In this document: positions 1 through 5,035 of the stretch, one piece after another
Layout of the letters: every line of letters starts with the position of its first letter
How positions within the stretch are numbered: position 1 is the stretch's first letter
Assembly (NCBI GenBank): GCA_016763915.1
Contig: JAESSX010000198.1
Location: forward strand, 1-5,035
Direction: 5' to 3'
DNA: 5,035 nt
Origin: Rhodospirillales bacterium
GTDB taxonomy: Bacteria; Pseudomonadota; Alphaproteobacteria; Rhodospirillales_A; Casp-alpha2
Made by a program: the position numbers and the translations under genes
Notes under the pieces: generated by a model
Told to the model about the DNA's origin: nothing
What the model saw: only the letters and a program-made list of their open reading frames with translations
Database searches by the model: none

Positions 1-1239
1 AATCCGTGGGATTACTTCATGCTGGTGATGTTCGCGCTCACCATCACCGCCAGCCTGTCGGGCAAGAACGTGATCAAGGGGCTGATCGCCGGCGCCGTGG
101 GGTTGTTGGTGCGCACCGTCGGCGAAGACGAAGCGGTCGGCATGGCGCGCTTCGATTTCGGCATTGATTCCCTGTTGCAGGGGTTTGACTTCATCGCCGT
201 GCTGATCGGCCTGTTCGCCTTCAGCCAGCTTCTCAACGACGTTCGCGATCCCGTAAATGCCCGCAAGGCCCTGACCGAACGCGGCGCGGTGCAGGTCCGC
301 ATCGAACATGGCCGCGCCATAGGCGTGCTTCTCCGGCACTGGACGGTTGTCGTCCGCTCGTCCCTGATCGGCGTGTTCACCGGCATCCTGCCGGGCGCCG
401 GCGGGTCCATCGCCAATATTCTGGCCTACGATCAGGCCAAGAAAGCGTCCAAGCATCCGGAGAAATTCGGCACCGGCACGCCGGAAGGCATCATCGCGCC
501 GGAAAGCTCCAACAATGCGGTCGAAGGCGGCGCGCTGATCATCCTCATGGCGCTCGGCATTCCCGGCGACGTGACGGCGGCGATCATGCTGGGCGCGTTG
601 CTGATACACGACATCATCCCCAGCCCGACCTTCATCTCGGAAGAGCCCGTGCTGTCCTATTCCATCTTTATCGCCTTCTTCGGCGCCACCTTCATGATGA
701 TCGGGATGCAGTCGTTCATGCTGCGCGTCTTCGTGCAGGTGACCAAGGTTCGCATGTACGTCCTGGCCAGCATTATCCTCGGTTTCTGCGGCATCGGCGT
801 GTTCGCCCTGCAAAACGTCACCTTCGACCTGTGGACGCTGCTGTGGTTCGGCATCCTGGGCTTTATCATGCGCCATTACGGATTTCCCCTGGCGCCGATG
901 ATCTTAGGCGTGGTTCTGGGCAATATCGCCGAGTTGAACCTGGCCCGGGCCCTGGCCATCACCACCGATCTCAGCCCCTTCGTCACCCGGCCGTGGTCGC
1001 TGTTCTTTTTAATTATCGCCGTGTTTTCAGCCCTGTTCCCGCTGTTCCAGTCACATCGAAGAAAGAAGAAAAAATGGACCCTGTTTTACCTGCCGGCGGC
1101 GTGTTTCGCAGCCTCTGTTCCGCTGTTCATGATGGGCGGCGTGCCGCGCCCGATGCTGGCGATGGTTGTGGCGGGCTACGGGGCCTATCAATTATGGCGC
1201 CGCGCTCGCAACGGGTGGCGGGTAGAGAACACGGACTGA
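1..1239 (+). CDS. TctA-family large permease of a tripartite tricarboxylate transporter (5'-truncated)
   Basis: This is the large membrane subunit of a TTT-type secondary transporter, which imports carboxylates with a periplasmic binding protein (TctC) and a small membrane subunit (TctB). The frame is open from base 1 with no start inside the window. Compared with usual TctA proteins (about 500 aa), roughly 140-150 N-terminal residues are missing. Seen directly: many hydrophobic segments; the second family repeat with the GILPGAGG loop (about nt 379-402), the EGIIAPESSNNA block (about nt 484-519) and the GIPGD loop (nt 556-570), all hallmarks of TctA. After the point where most TctA proteins end (about nt 1050) there is a basic linker (HRRKKKK) and about 60 more residues with two hydrophobic stretches, an unusual tail. 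The stop lies 4 bases before the next gene, so the genes are probably co-transcribed. The substrate cannot be read from the sequence; the decarboxylase genes downstream suggest a sulfonated, phosphonated or ordinary 2-hydroxy or 2-oxo acid. Confidence 0.93.
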   Translation, partial: NPWDYFMLVMFALTITASLSGKNVIKGLIAGAVGLLVRTVGEDEAVGMARFDFGIDSLLQGFDFIAVLIGLFAFSQLLNDVRDPVNARKALTERGAVQVRIEHGRAIGVLLRHWTVVVRSSLIGVFTGILPGAGGSIANILAYDQAKKASKHPEKFGTGTPEGIIAPESSNNAVEGGALIILMALGIPGDVTAAIMLGALLIHDIIPSPTFISEEPVLSYSIFIAFFGATFMMIGMQSFMLRVFVQVTKVRMYVLASIILGFCGIGVFALQNVTFDLWTLLWFGILGFIMRHYGFPLAPMILGVVLGNIAELNLARALAITTDLSPFVTRPWSLFFLIIAVFSALFPLFQSHRRKKKKWTLFYLPAACFAASVPLFMMGGVPRPMLAMVVAGYGAYQLWRRARNGWRVENTD

Positions 1240-1243
1240 TGCT

Positions 1244-1756
1244 GTGAGCGAGTGGGCTGAAGACGTTTATGATGTGCTGGTGTCGGCCGGTGTCCGCCAG
1301 GCGGCCTACGTGCCCGACATGGGCCTGAAACGGCTGATCGAACTGTGCCGCGCCGGGGACAGCATGACCGCCGTGCCCCTGACCACCGAGGAAGAAGGAC
1401 TGGCCCTGTTGTGCGGGGCCTGGATGGGCGGCGACCGGGGGGTGCTGATGATGCAGTCGTCCGGCGTCGGCAATTGCCTCAACATGCTCTCTCTAACGAA
1501 GGCCTGCGAAATCCCGCTGTTGATGATCGTCACCATGCGCGGCCAGCATCAGGAGTTCAATCCGTGGCAGAACCCGATGGGAGAGAACGCCGAGCGCTTT
1601 CTGGAATCCGCCGGCGTGTCGACGCGGATGATCGGGGATGGGGCCGAAATTGGTCCCGCCGTGGCCGACGCCGTGGGGCCGGTGTTCGACGACAACGCCC
1701 GCGTTGCTATTATGGTGCATCAAAAGGTGATGCCGACCAAAACGTTCGGACAGTAG
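1244..1756 (+). CDS. TPP-dependent decarboxylase, alpha (pyrimidine-binding) subunit; sulfopyruvate/phosphonopyruvate decarboxylase-like
   Basis: This 170-aa protein corresponds to the N-terminal PYR domain of TPP enzymes, encoded as a separate subunit as in sulfopyruvate decarboxylase ComD. Seen: the TTEEEG segment (residues 47-52), where Glu50 aligns with the glutamate that activates the TPP pyrimidine ring; MQSSGVGNCLN (residues 70-80), matching the family's MQ(N/S)SGxGN signature; then a PLLMIVTMRG strand (91-100) and FNPWQNPMG (105-113). The start is GTG at 1244, four bases after the permease stop; no strong Shine-Dalgarno is visible, so translation is probably coupled to the upstream gene. 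The C-terminal TPP domain is supplied by the next gene, and the two should form a heteromeric cytoplasmic decarboxylase acting on a 3-carbon 2-oxo acid. Whether the substrate is sulfopyruvate, phosphonopyruvate or something else cannot be decided; the FNPWQ variant is a family form whose substrate I cannot name. Confidence 0.87.
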   Translation: MSEWAEDVYDVLVSAGVRQAAYVPDMGLKRLIELCRAGDSMTAVPLTTEEEGLALLCGAWMGGDRGVLMMQSSGVGNCLNMLSLTKACEIPLLMIVTMRGQHQEFNPWQNPMGENAERFLESAGVSTRMIGDGAEIGPAVADAVGPVFDDNARVAIMVHQKVMPTKTFGQ

Positions 1757-1764
1757 GGGAAGAC

Positions 1765-2358
1765 ATGACAAACCAAAGCTTATCCTTCCCGCTGCGCCGG
1801 CGCGCGGTCGCCAAGGCATTGCTGGCCGGGCGCGACGGCCTTGTTGTCGTCGGCGGGCTGGGGTCGTGCGCCTGGGACATCACCGACGCCGGCGACCATG
1901 ATCTGAACTTTCCGTTATGGGGGGCGATGGGCGGGGCGGCGGCCATCGGGCTGGGTCTCGCCCTGGCGCAGCCGGAAAACCGGGTGCTGGTGCTGACCGG
2001 CGACGGGGAAATGCTGATGGGCATGGGCACGCTCGCCACCATCGCCCTGCAGAAGGTGCGCAACCTGGCGGTCGTCGTGCTGGACAATGAACGCTACGGC
2101 GAAACCGGCATGCAACAGACCCACACCGCGTTCGGCGTCGACCTGCCGGAAATAGCGGCGGCGGCGGGCTTTGCGGTCACCGGCACGGTCACCGATCAGG
2201 CCGGGCTGGACGAAGCGCTGCCGGTGATCCTGGGCGACCCCGGGCCGGTGTTTTATACCATCAAGGTGCGCGCCGAGGCGTTGGACTTCGTGCTGCCGCC
2301 CAACGACGGCGTCGAACTGAAGAACCGTTTCCGGAAGCTGTTATTGGGCAAAGCGTAA
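1765..2358 (+). CDS. TPP-dependent decarboxylase, beta (diphosphate-binding) subunit; sulfopyruvate/phosphonopyruvate decarboxylase-like
   Basis: This 197-aa protein is the TPP diphosphate-binding (PP) domain that completes the preceding alpha subunit, like ComE of sulfopyruvate decarboxylase. Seen: a GGLGS turn (residues 30-34); FPLWGAMGGAAAIGLGLALA (49-68), the typical helix entry; and the Mg-TPP motif GDG (79-81), 26 residues, then Asn108 in LDNERYGETG (106-115). The frame is open upstream to 1345 inside the alpha gene, but homology begins only near the ATG at 1765. That ATG has an AGGGGA ribosome-binding site (1755-1760) overlapping the alpha stop codon, so I chose it. The 8-base gap and complementary domains indicate an operon and an obligate alpha/beta pair. 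Substrate specificity is unresolved; an acetolactate-synthase-type role is unlikely because both subunits are short and the central domain is absent. Confidence 0.88.
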   Translation: MTNQSLSFPLRRRAVAKALLAGRDGLVVVGGLGSCAWDITDAGDHDLNFPLWGAMGGAAAIGLGLALAQPENRVLVLTGDGEMLMGMGTLATIALQKVRNLAVVVLDNERYGETGMQQTHTAFGVDLPEIAAAAGFAVTGTVTDQAGLDEALPVILGDPGPVFYTIKVRAEALDFVLPPNDGVELKNRFRKLLLGKA

Positions 2359-2410
2359 TTTTTTTGCCAGGCTTTAAAATGCACCAAAGGGACATCGGCG
2401 GAGAAGGGGT

Positions 2411-2454
2411 GGACTCGCCGTCGGGTCATTGGTCACAGGGGCGGCGTCCTTTTT
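2411..2454 (+). terminator. Probable rho-independent terminator of the permease/decarboxylase operon
   Basis: The left arm GGAC-tc-GCCG (2411-2420) pairs with CGGCGTCC (2442-2449), giving eight G+C-rich pairs with a 2-base bulge, directly followed by five T (2450-2454). The loop is long (about 21 bases) and contains the short direct repeat GGTCA-tt-GGTCA. It lies about 50 bases after the beta-subunit stop, a sensible place for operon termination. Confidence 0.5.
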
Positions 2455-2458
2455 CCTG

Positions 2459-2482
2459 AAAAAACCGCCGTCACCAACGGCG
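2459..2482 (-). terminator. Probable rho-independent terminator facing left
   Basis: A perfect 6-bp stem CGCCGT (2466-2471) / ACGGCG (2477-2482) with a 5-base loop is preceded by six A (2459-2464). Read on the minus strand this is stem, one G, then T6, the classic terminator order. It would stop transcription entering from the right, yet no convincing minus-strand gene lies there now. Together with the plus-strand hairpin immediately to its left it could also act as a bidirectional insulator. Confidence 0.5.
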
Positions 2483-2507
2483 ATATCCATAAATTGATTC
2501 TTCTCAA

Positions 2508-2525
2508 CTCACTCTAAGGAGTGAG
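2508..2525. repeat. Perfect 7-bp inverted repeat with 4-base loop
   Basis: CTCACTC (2508-2514) and GAGTGAG (2519-2525) flank TAAG. No T-run follows on either strand, so it is not a standard terminator. It could be an operator or a small RNA hairpin in the leader of the downstream genes; no function can be assigned. Confidence 0.45.
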
Positions 2526-2622
2526 CAATTCATGGTGGGCGGATCAAACGCGGTTTGGTGGGGCTGATCGGGTCGTTAGGCGGGATGCCGGATAACGATG
2601 AAGAAAATTTAGAAAACCAAGA

Positions 2623-2649
2623 TTGACATTCGCAAGGGTTAATGTCCAA
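2623..2649 (+). promoter_or_regulatory. Consensus -35-like TTGACA within an imperfect dyad, upstream of the tyrosinase gene
   Basis: TTGACA (2623-2628) is a perfect sigma-70 -35 hexamer, but at spacings of 16-18 bases there is no good -10. The nearest good -10-like match, TATCAT (2667-2672), is far too distant (38 bases). The hexamer overlaps a dyad: GACATT (2625-2630) and AATGTC (2641-2646) separated by 10 bases, extendable with a one-base bulge to TTGACATT / AATGTCCAA. This could be a regulator-binding site that compensates for a poor -10. It lies about 180 bases before the tyrosinase start and is the best promoter-like signal in that leader. Confidence 0.3.
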
Positions 2650-2830
2650 ATACATCTATTAATATATATCATAAAAATTAAAACAATCATTGGAATAGCT
2701 CGGCGCAGGAGGCGTCGAAGCGGAATTTCCAGAATGGGCACCCCAAGACCCACTGCCTGCATGGCCATGGTGGCGCGTTGGCAGACGTCTTCAACTACTC
2801 TTCAACGAAAAGGACAAGGATGCTTTTATC

Positions 2831-4282
2831 ATGGTGACACGGCGTACGTTATTGAAGTCCTCTTTGGCCATCGGAGCCGCCACTGTTTTTTCAGGCACCA
2901 TTCCAAACATTTCACTTGCTCAGCAGACCGTTCGTGTTCGCCGTAGCCTGCATGGCATGGCTTTGGATGACCCCGATCTGGTGACGTTTCGTGATTTTGT
3001 CGGCATCATGAAAAAGAATGATCAGGGTCAAGCCGTTAGTTGGTTAGGTTTTTCATTGCAACACGGAAAAGTTGGTGGAGATTACAAATACTGCCCCCAT
3101 GGCGATTGGTACTTCCTTCCATGGCACCGCGAATATGTGAACATGTACGAAAATGCAGCGATTGAATTCACAGGTAATAAATCATTTGCCATGCCCTACT
3201 GGGACTGGACGATCGATAGAACCTTACCGGAAGCCTTTGCCGATCCAAAATACAAGGGCTTGCCAAATCCCTTGTATGTACCCAACCGAAAAAAGATTAA
3301 CTTGCCCGATAATCTGGTTGGCCCAAAAATAATGGCCGAGATATACAGCGAAACCCTTTATGAGGTTTTCGGAACCAGCAGAAACCGTAATCAGAATGAC
3401 CTGAATCCACAATGGATTATTCGTGGCGGTGGCATTCAAGGCACCTTGGAAGCAACGCCTCATAATAATGTGCACAACCTTATAGGCGCCTATATGCCTA
3501 CCGCTGGTTCGCCAAGAGATCCTATATTCATGATGCATCACTGCAACATTGATCGCATTTGGGCTTACTGGAATGCGCTGGGGCGAAAGAACTCCGATGC
3601 CGCGCTGTGGCTGAATATGCCATTCAAAGATAACTTTATTGCCGCTAATGGTTCGCTTTATTCAAAGGTCGTAAAAGACCTGCAAGACACGAACAAATTA
3701 GGGTATACCTACAGCGGGATGCCTGGTCCTGATAATTTGCGTGTAGACTCTGATCGTCACCGTAAGCTGCTGTCTTTGTTTGGCCTGGGTGCGGTTGACC
3801 ATGAAAAAATGCAACACATTCAGGTGAAGAATACCAAAGCGGCCCGTGCTTCAAAATTTTTGAATACGCCCTTCTCTCTAAAACCATCAACGCTAAAATC
3901 CGTGTCTGGCCCCGCCCTCCTGGAATCGTCAGCAGGACGGCGATTGCCCGAAGTGTTCGCGGTGATTAAGGATATTCATGTAGGTAAGGGTGTGTCTGGG
4001 TTTAGAGTTTTCATCAACAGCAAAGATGTCACTTTAAATACTTCCAGTAGTGATCCGCACTTTGTCGCCACCATAGCATTTTTATCTACCGCGAAATCGA
4101 GCCATAAGATGGCGCCTTCCGCCATTGTCGATTTAACCGACACCATACGGGAACTATCGGAACTCAAGGAAATTAAAGACGATAAAATTTCGGTACAACT
4201 CATTCCCGTGCCTAAACCAGGCATGATTTTGAAAAGCACAGGTTCGGTAGTGCCCGGATCAATTGAGATAGCGGTTATCTGA
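2831..4282 (+). CDS. Tat-exported tyrosinase/polyphenol oxidase with C-terminal lid-like domain
   Basis: Type-3 dicopper oxidase, expected to hydroxylate monophenols and/or oxidise o-diphenols to quinones with O2. The N-terminus carries a twin-arginine signal (TRRTLLK, residues 3-9), a hydrophobic stretch and a probable SLA cleavage site (28-30), so folded, copper-loaded protein should be exported. CuA ligands: His78, His90, His99 in HGDWYFLPWHREYVNMYE (90-107), which fits the tyrosinase CuA signature. Cys88 lies two residues before His90, as in fungal enzymes that form a Cys-His thioether. CuB ligands: His211, His215 (PHNNVH) and His237 in DPIFMMHHCNID (230-241), fitting the CuB signature. 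Glu207 matches the 'waterkeeper' and Asn212 follows the first CuB His, features associated with monophenolase activity. Residues about 374-483 (FRVFIN, then VDLTDTIRELSEL, then KISVQLIPVP) resemble the beta-sandwich lid of latent plant-type polyphenol oxidases. ATG 2831 has AAGGA at 2816-2820. G+C is lower than in the flanks (40% in 3241-3300 versus 63% in 2041-2100), suggesting transfer. Confidence 0.92.
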   Translation: MVTRRTLLKSSLAIGAATVFSGTIPNISLAQQTVRVRRSLHGMALDDPDLVTFRDFVGIMKKNDQGQAVSWLGFSLQHGKVGGDYKYCPHGDWYFLPWHREYVNMYENAAIEFTGNKSFAMPYWDWTIDRTLPEAFADPKYKGLPNPLYVPNRKKINLPDNLVGPKIMAEIYSETLYEVFGTSRNRNQNDLNPQWIIRGGGIQGTLEATPHNNVHNLIGAYMPTAGSPRDPIFMMHHCNIDRIWAYWNALGRKNSDAALWLNMPFKDNFIAANGSLYSKVVKDLQDTNKLGYTYSGMPGPDNLRVDSDRHRKLLSLFGLGAVDHEKMQHIQVKNTKAARASKFLNTPFSLKPSTLKSVSGPALLESSAGRRLPEVFAVIKDIHVGKGVSGFRVFINSKDVTLNTSSSDPHFVATIAFLSTAKSSHKMAPSAIVDLTDTIRELSELKEIKDDKISVQLIPVPKPGMILKSTGSVVPGSIEIAVI

Positions 4283-4287
4283 GAAAA

Positions 4288-4371
4288 CGCTATACTTTCA
4301 ACAGGTTGATTTTTAGACCCTGCAAGAGGAATAAAAATTAAGCGTGAAAATGTTGAATAAAAAGTATAGCG
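4288..4371. repeat. 11-bp perfect inverted repeat bracketing the start of the small secreted-protein gene
   Basis: CGCTATACTTT (4288-4298) and AAAGTATAGCG (4361-4371) are exact reverse complements separated by 62 bases. The left arm begins six bases after the tyrosinase stop; the right arm lies within codons 6-10 of the next gene. Pairing in mRNA would put the AGAGGA ribosome-binding site (4325-4330) and the GTG/ATG start (4344/4350) in one large loop. Nine bases of the arm (CGCTATACT) recur at 4598-4606 inside the same gene. It may be a translational control element, a protein-binding site or the trace of a small mobile repeat. Confidence 0.55.
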
Positions 4372-4844
4372 CCTTGTTAGCAGTGATATTTTTTATTGGG
4401 CCTGTAGCTTCAAGCTACAGCTCAATAAAAAATTCATTTAATAAAAAAACATCCATAACCATCACCACCGAACAGTTCGGCCGGGCGTGTATTCAACATG
4501 ACGCGCCAACGGTGGAGGCGTTAAAGTCTGGTGAGAAATGGGCTGTATTAATCGTAACCGCCTATTCTCCCCCGGAAAATAGCCATGGTTTTGTGGTCGC
4601 TATACTAAGTGGCGATAAAAATACAAAACATACCATCCACAATTTTACAATCCATCCACAAACCGCCTTCAACTCAAAAGATGGCTCGGAGCCTCATAAA
4701 TTTCTTTTACCTGTAAAACATTATCCGTCGTTAATCGGAAAAGAAGAGACCTGTTTCCAAATATCGTCTTTTCTTAATGAAAAAAATGAAACTAAAAACG
4801 GTTGGGCGGATATTGAAATTAAAATAGTTTCGCCGACGATTTAA
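4344..4844 (+). CDS. Small secreted His-rich protein of unknown family, downstream of tyrosinase
   Basis: I do not recognise this 166-aa protein. It has a Sec-type signal: basic MKMLNKKY, a hydrophobic core SALLAVIFFIGP (9-20), and a likely cut near residues 22-24. The mature part is probably beta-rich, with two cysteines (Cys49, Cys137) that could form a disulfide outside the cytoplasm. Seven histidines (52, 81, 96, 99, 104, 118, 126) include the cluster H-x2-H-x4-H at 96-104, compatible with metal binding but not proof of it. It starts at GTG 4344 with AGAGGA 13 bases upstream; the in-frame ATG at 4350 is an alternative that barely changes the signal. It lies 61 bases after the tyrosinase stop, on the same strand and with the same low G+C (37% in 4621-4680), so it probably shares transcript and origin. 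A copper-delivery or caddie-like role, analogous to Streptomyces MelC1, is a guess from context; no MelC1 motif is evident. Confidence 0.72.
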   Translation: MKMLNKKYSALLAVIFFIGPVASSYSSIKNSFNKKTSITITTEQFGRACIQHDAPTVEALKSGEKWAVLIVTAYSPPENSHGFVVAILSGDKNTKHTIHNFTIHPQTAFNSKDGSEPHKFLLPVKHYPSLIGKEETCFQISSFLNEKNETKNGWADIEIKIVSPTI

Positions 4845-4972
4845 ATACTTTCCATCGGATTCCTCCCAAGGCGTCAAGAGCATCCATCCGAAAAACAAGG
4901 GGTTGTCGTGCGCGCGCCCTTCTGCCCATATTCCAGGCGTTATAGTGTCAGGGCGTTTACGGAGAAACCTGG

Positions 4973-5035
4973 GTGGTGGGAAAATTCAAATCCGAATCCA
5001 TCTTCGAGACGGACTTGGACGCCAACCCGGCGAAT
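4973..5035 (+). CDS. N-terminus of a probable AMP-binding acyl-CoA synthetase (cut by window end)
   Basis: Only 21 codons are visible. After GTG-GTG the translation reads through SIFETDLDANPAN, which resembles the opening of proteobacterial acyl-CoA synthetases, where (F/Y)xxDLDxNPAN leads into a PLTPLSFL block just beyond this window. The frame has a stop at 4943-4945, and between it and the window end the only start codons are GTG 4973 and GTG 4976. GGAG (4961-4964) lies eight bases before GTG 4973, so that start is preferred. G+C returns to the higher level of the left block. If correct, the enzyme activates a carboxylic acid to its CoA thioester using ATP. The identification rests on a short motif from memory and could be wrong. 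Confidence 0.55.
   Translation, partial: MVGKFKSESIFETDLDANPAN

Larger units (their letters stand above)
2359..2830. other. 472-base intergenic region joining the GC-rich operon to the AT-richer tyrosinase cassette
   Basis: No gene is supported here. From left to right it holds the two opposed terminator hairpins, a small perfect hairpin at 2508-2525, a GC-rich stretch to about 2590, a very AT-rich stretch (bases 2641-2700 are about 20% G+C), and a GC-rich patch at about 2700-2790 that looks compositionally like the flanking genome. The patch has readable but unrecognisable translations on both strands and could be the remnant of an older gene. Composition changes abruptly at least twice, consistent with a recombination or insertion junction. 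No target-site duplication was found. Confidence 0.6.

Noticed and set aside
831..1247. Plus-strand 138-aa frame inside the permease gene
   Set aside because: Arg/Gly/Pro-rich shadow of the permease in an alternative frame, typical of high-GC coding DNA.
1345..1764. Upstream extension of the beta-subunit frame, open from 1345
   Set aside because: It overlaps the alpha gene in another frame and its translation is arginine-rich and unlike any TPP protein; homology and a good ribosome-binding site begin at 1765.
2347..2380. T7 run just after the beta-subunit stop as a terminator
   Set aside because: The T-run is not preceded by a GC-rich hairpin; the only pairing (GGCAAA with TTTGCC) uses the T-run itself as part of the stem.
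2544..2768. Minus-strand 74-aa frame with a hydrophobic stretch, ending before the left-facing terminator
   Set aside because: No ribosome-binding site, composition splits between GC-rich and AT-rich halves, and no recognisable family. Kept only as a possible remnant.
2623..2946. Plus-strand 107-aa frame overlapping the tyrosinase start
   Set aside because: It runs through the AT-rich leader and into the Tat signal region in another frame; the translation is basic and low in complexity.
4855..4891. TCGGAT ... ATCCGA inverted repeat after the small gene as a terminator
   Set aside because: The stem is only 6 bp, the loop is 25 bases and it is followed by A rather than T on the plus strand.
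4941..4946. TATAGT as a -10 element for the acyl-CoA synthetase gene
   Set aside because: No -35 match at proper spacing; a single hexamer is too weak to call.

Overview
The window looks like chromosomal DNA of a GC-rich proteobacterium, most likely an alphaproteobacterium. I infer this from the high-GC codon use of the left-hand genes, from a tripartite tricarboxylate transporter (TTT) gene, and from the N-terminus of an acyl-CoA synthetase at the right edge. No taxonomic marker is present, so the assignment is tentative.

Left block (1-2358, high GC, all + strand): the C-terminal three quarters of a TctA-type large permease, then two closely spaced genes for the alpha and beta halves of a two-subunit thiamine-pyrophosphate (TPP) decarboxylase of the sulfopyruvate/phosphonopyruvate decarboxylase type. 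Gaps of 4 and 8 bases point to one operon. The simplest reading is uptake of an organic acid followed by decarboxylation of a 2-oxo acid derived from it. The block ends at a probable rho-independent terminator (2411-2454), with a second terminator in the opposite orientation directly behind it (2459-2482).

Middle block (about 2590-4844, clearly lower GC, + strand): an AT-rich leader, a Tat-exported type-3 copper enzyme (tyrosinase/polyphenol oxidase, 483 aa) with a C-terminal lid-like domain, and a small secreted His-rich protein of unknown family. The composition shift on both sides suggests a horizontally acquired two-gene cassette. An 11-bp perfect inverted repeat brackets the start region of the small gene.

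Right edge (4845-5035): GC rises again, and a GTG-initiated reading frame begins that looks like the N-terminus of an AMP-binding acyl-CoA synthetase, cut by the window end.

The most interesting element is the tyrosinase plus small-protein pair: an exported, probably latent, monophenol-oxidising enzyme with an unrecognised secreted companion that could be a copper-handling or maturation partner. That link is inference from position and composition. No CRISPR array, tRNA, rRNA or intact insertion sequence was seen.
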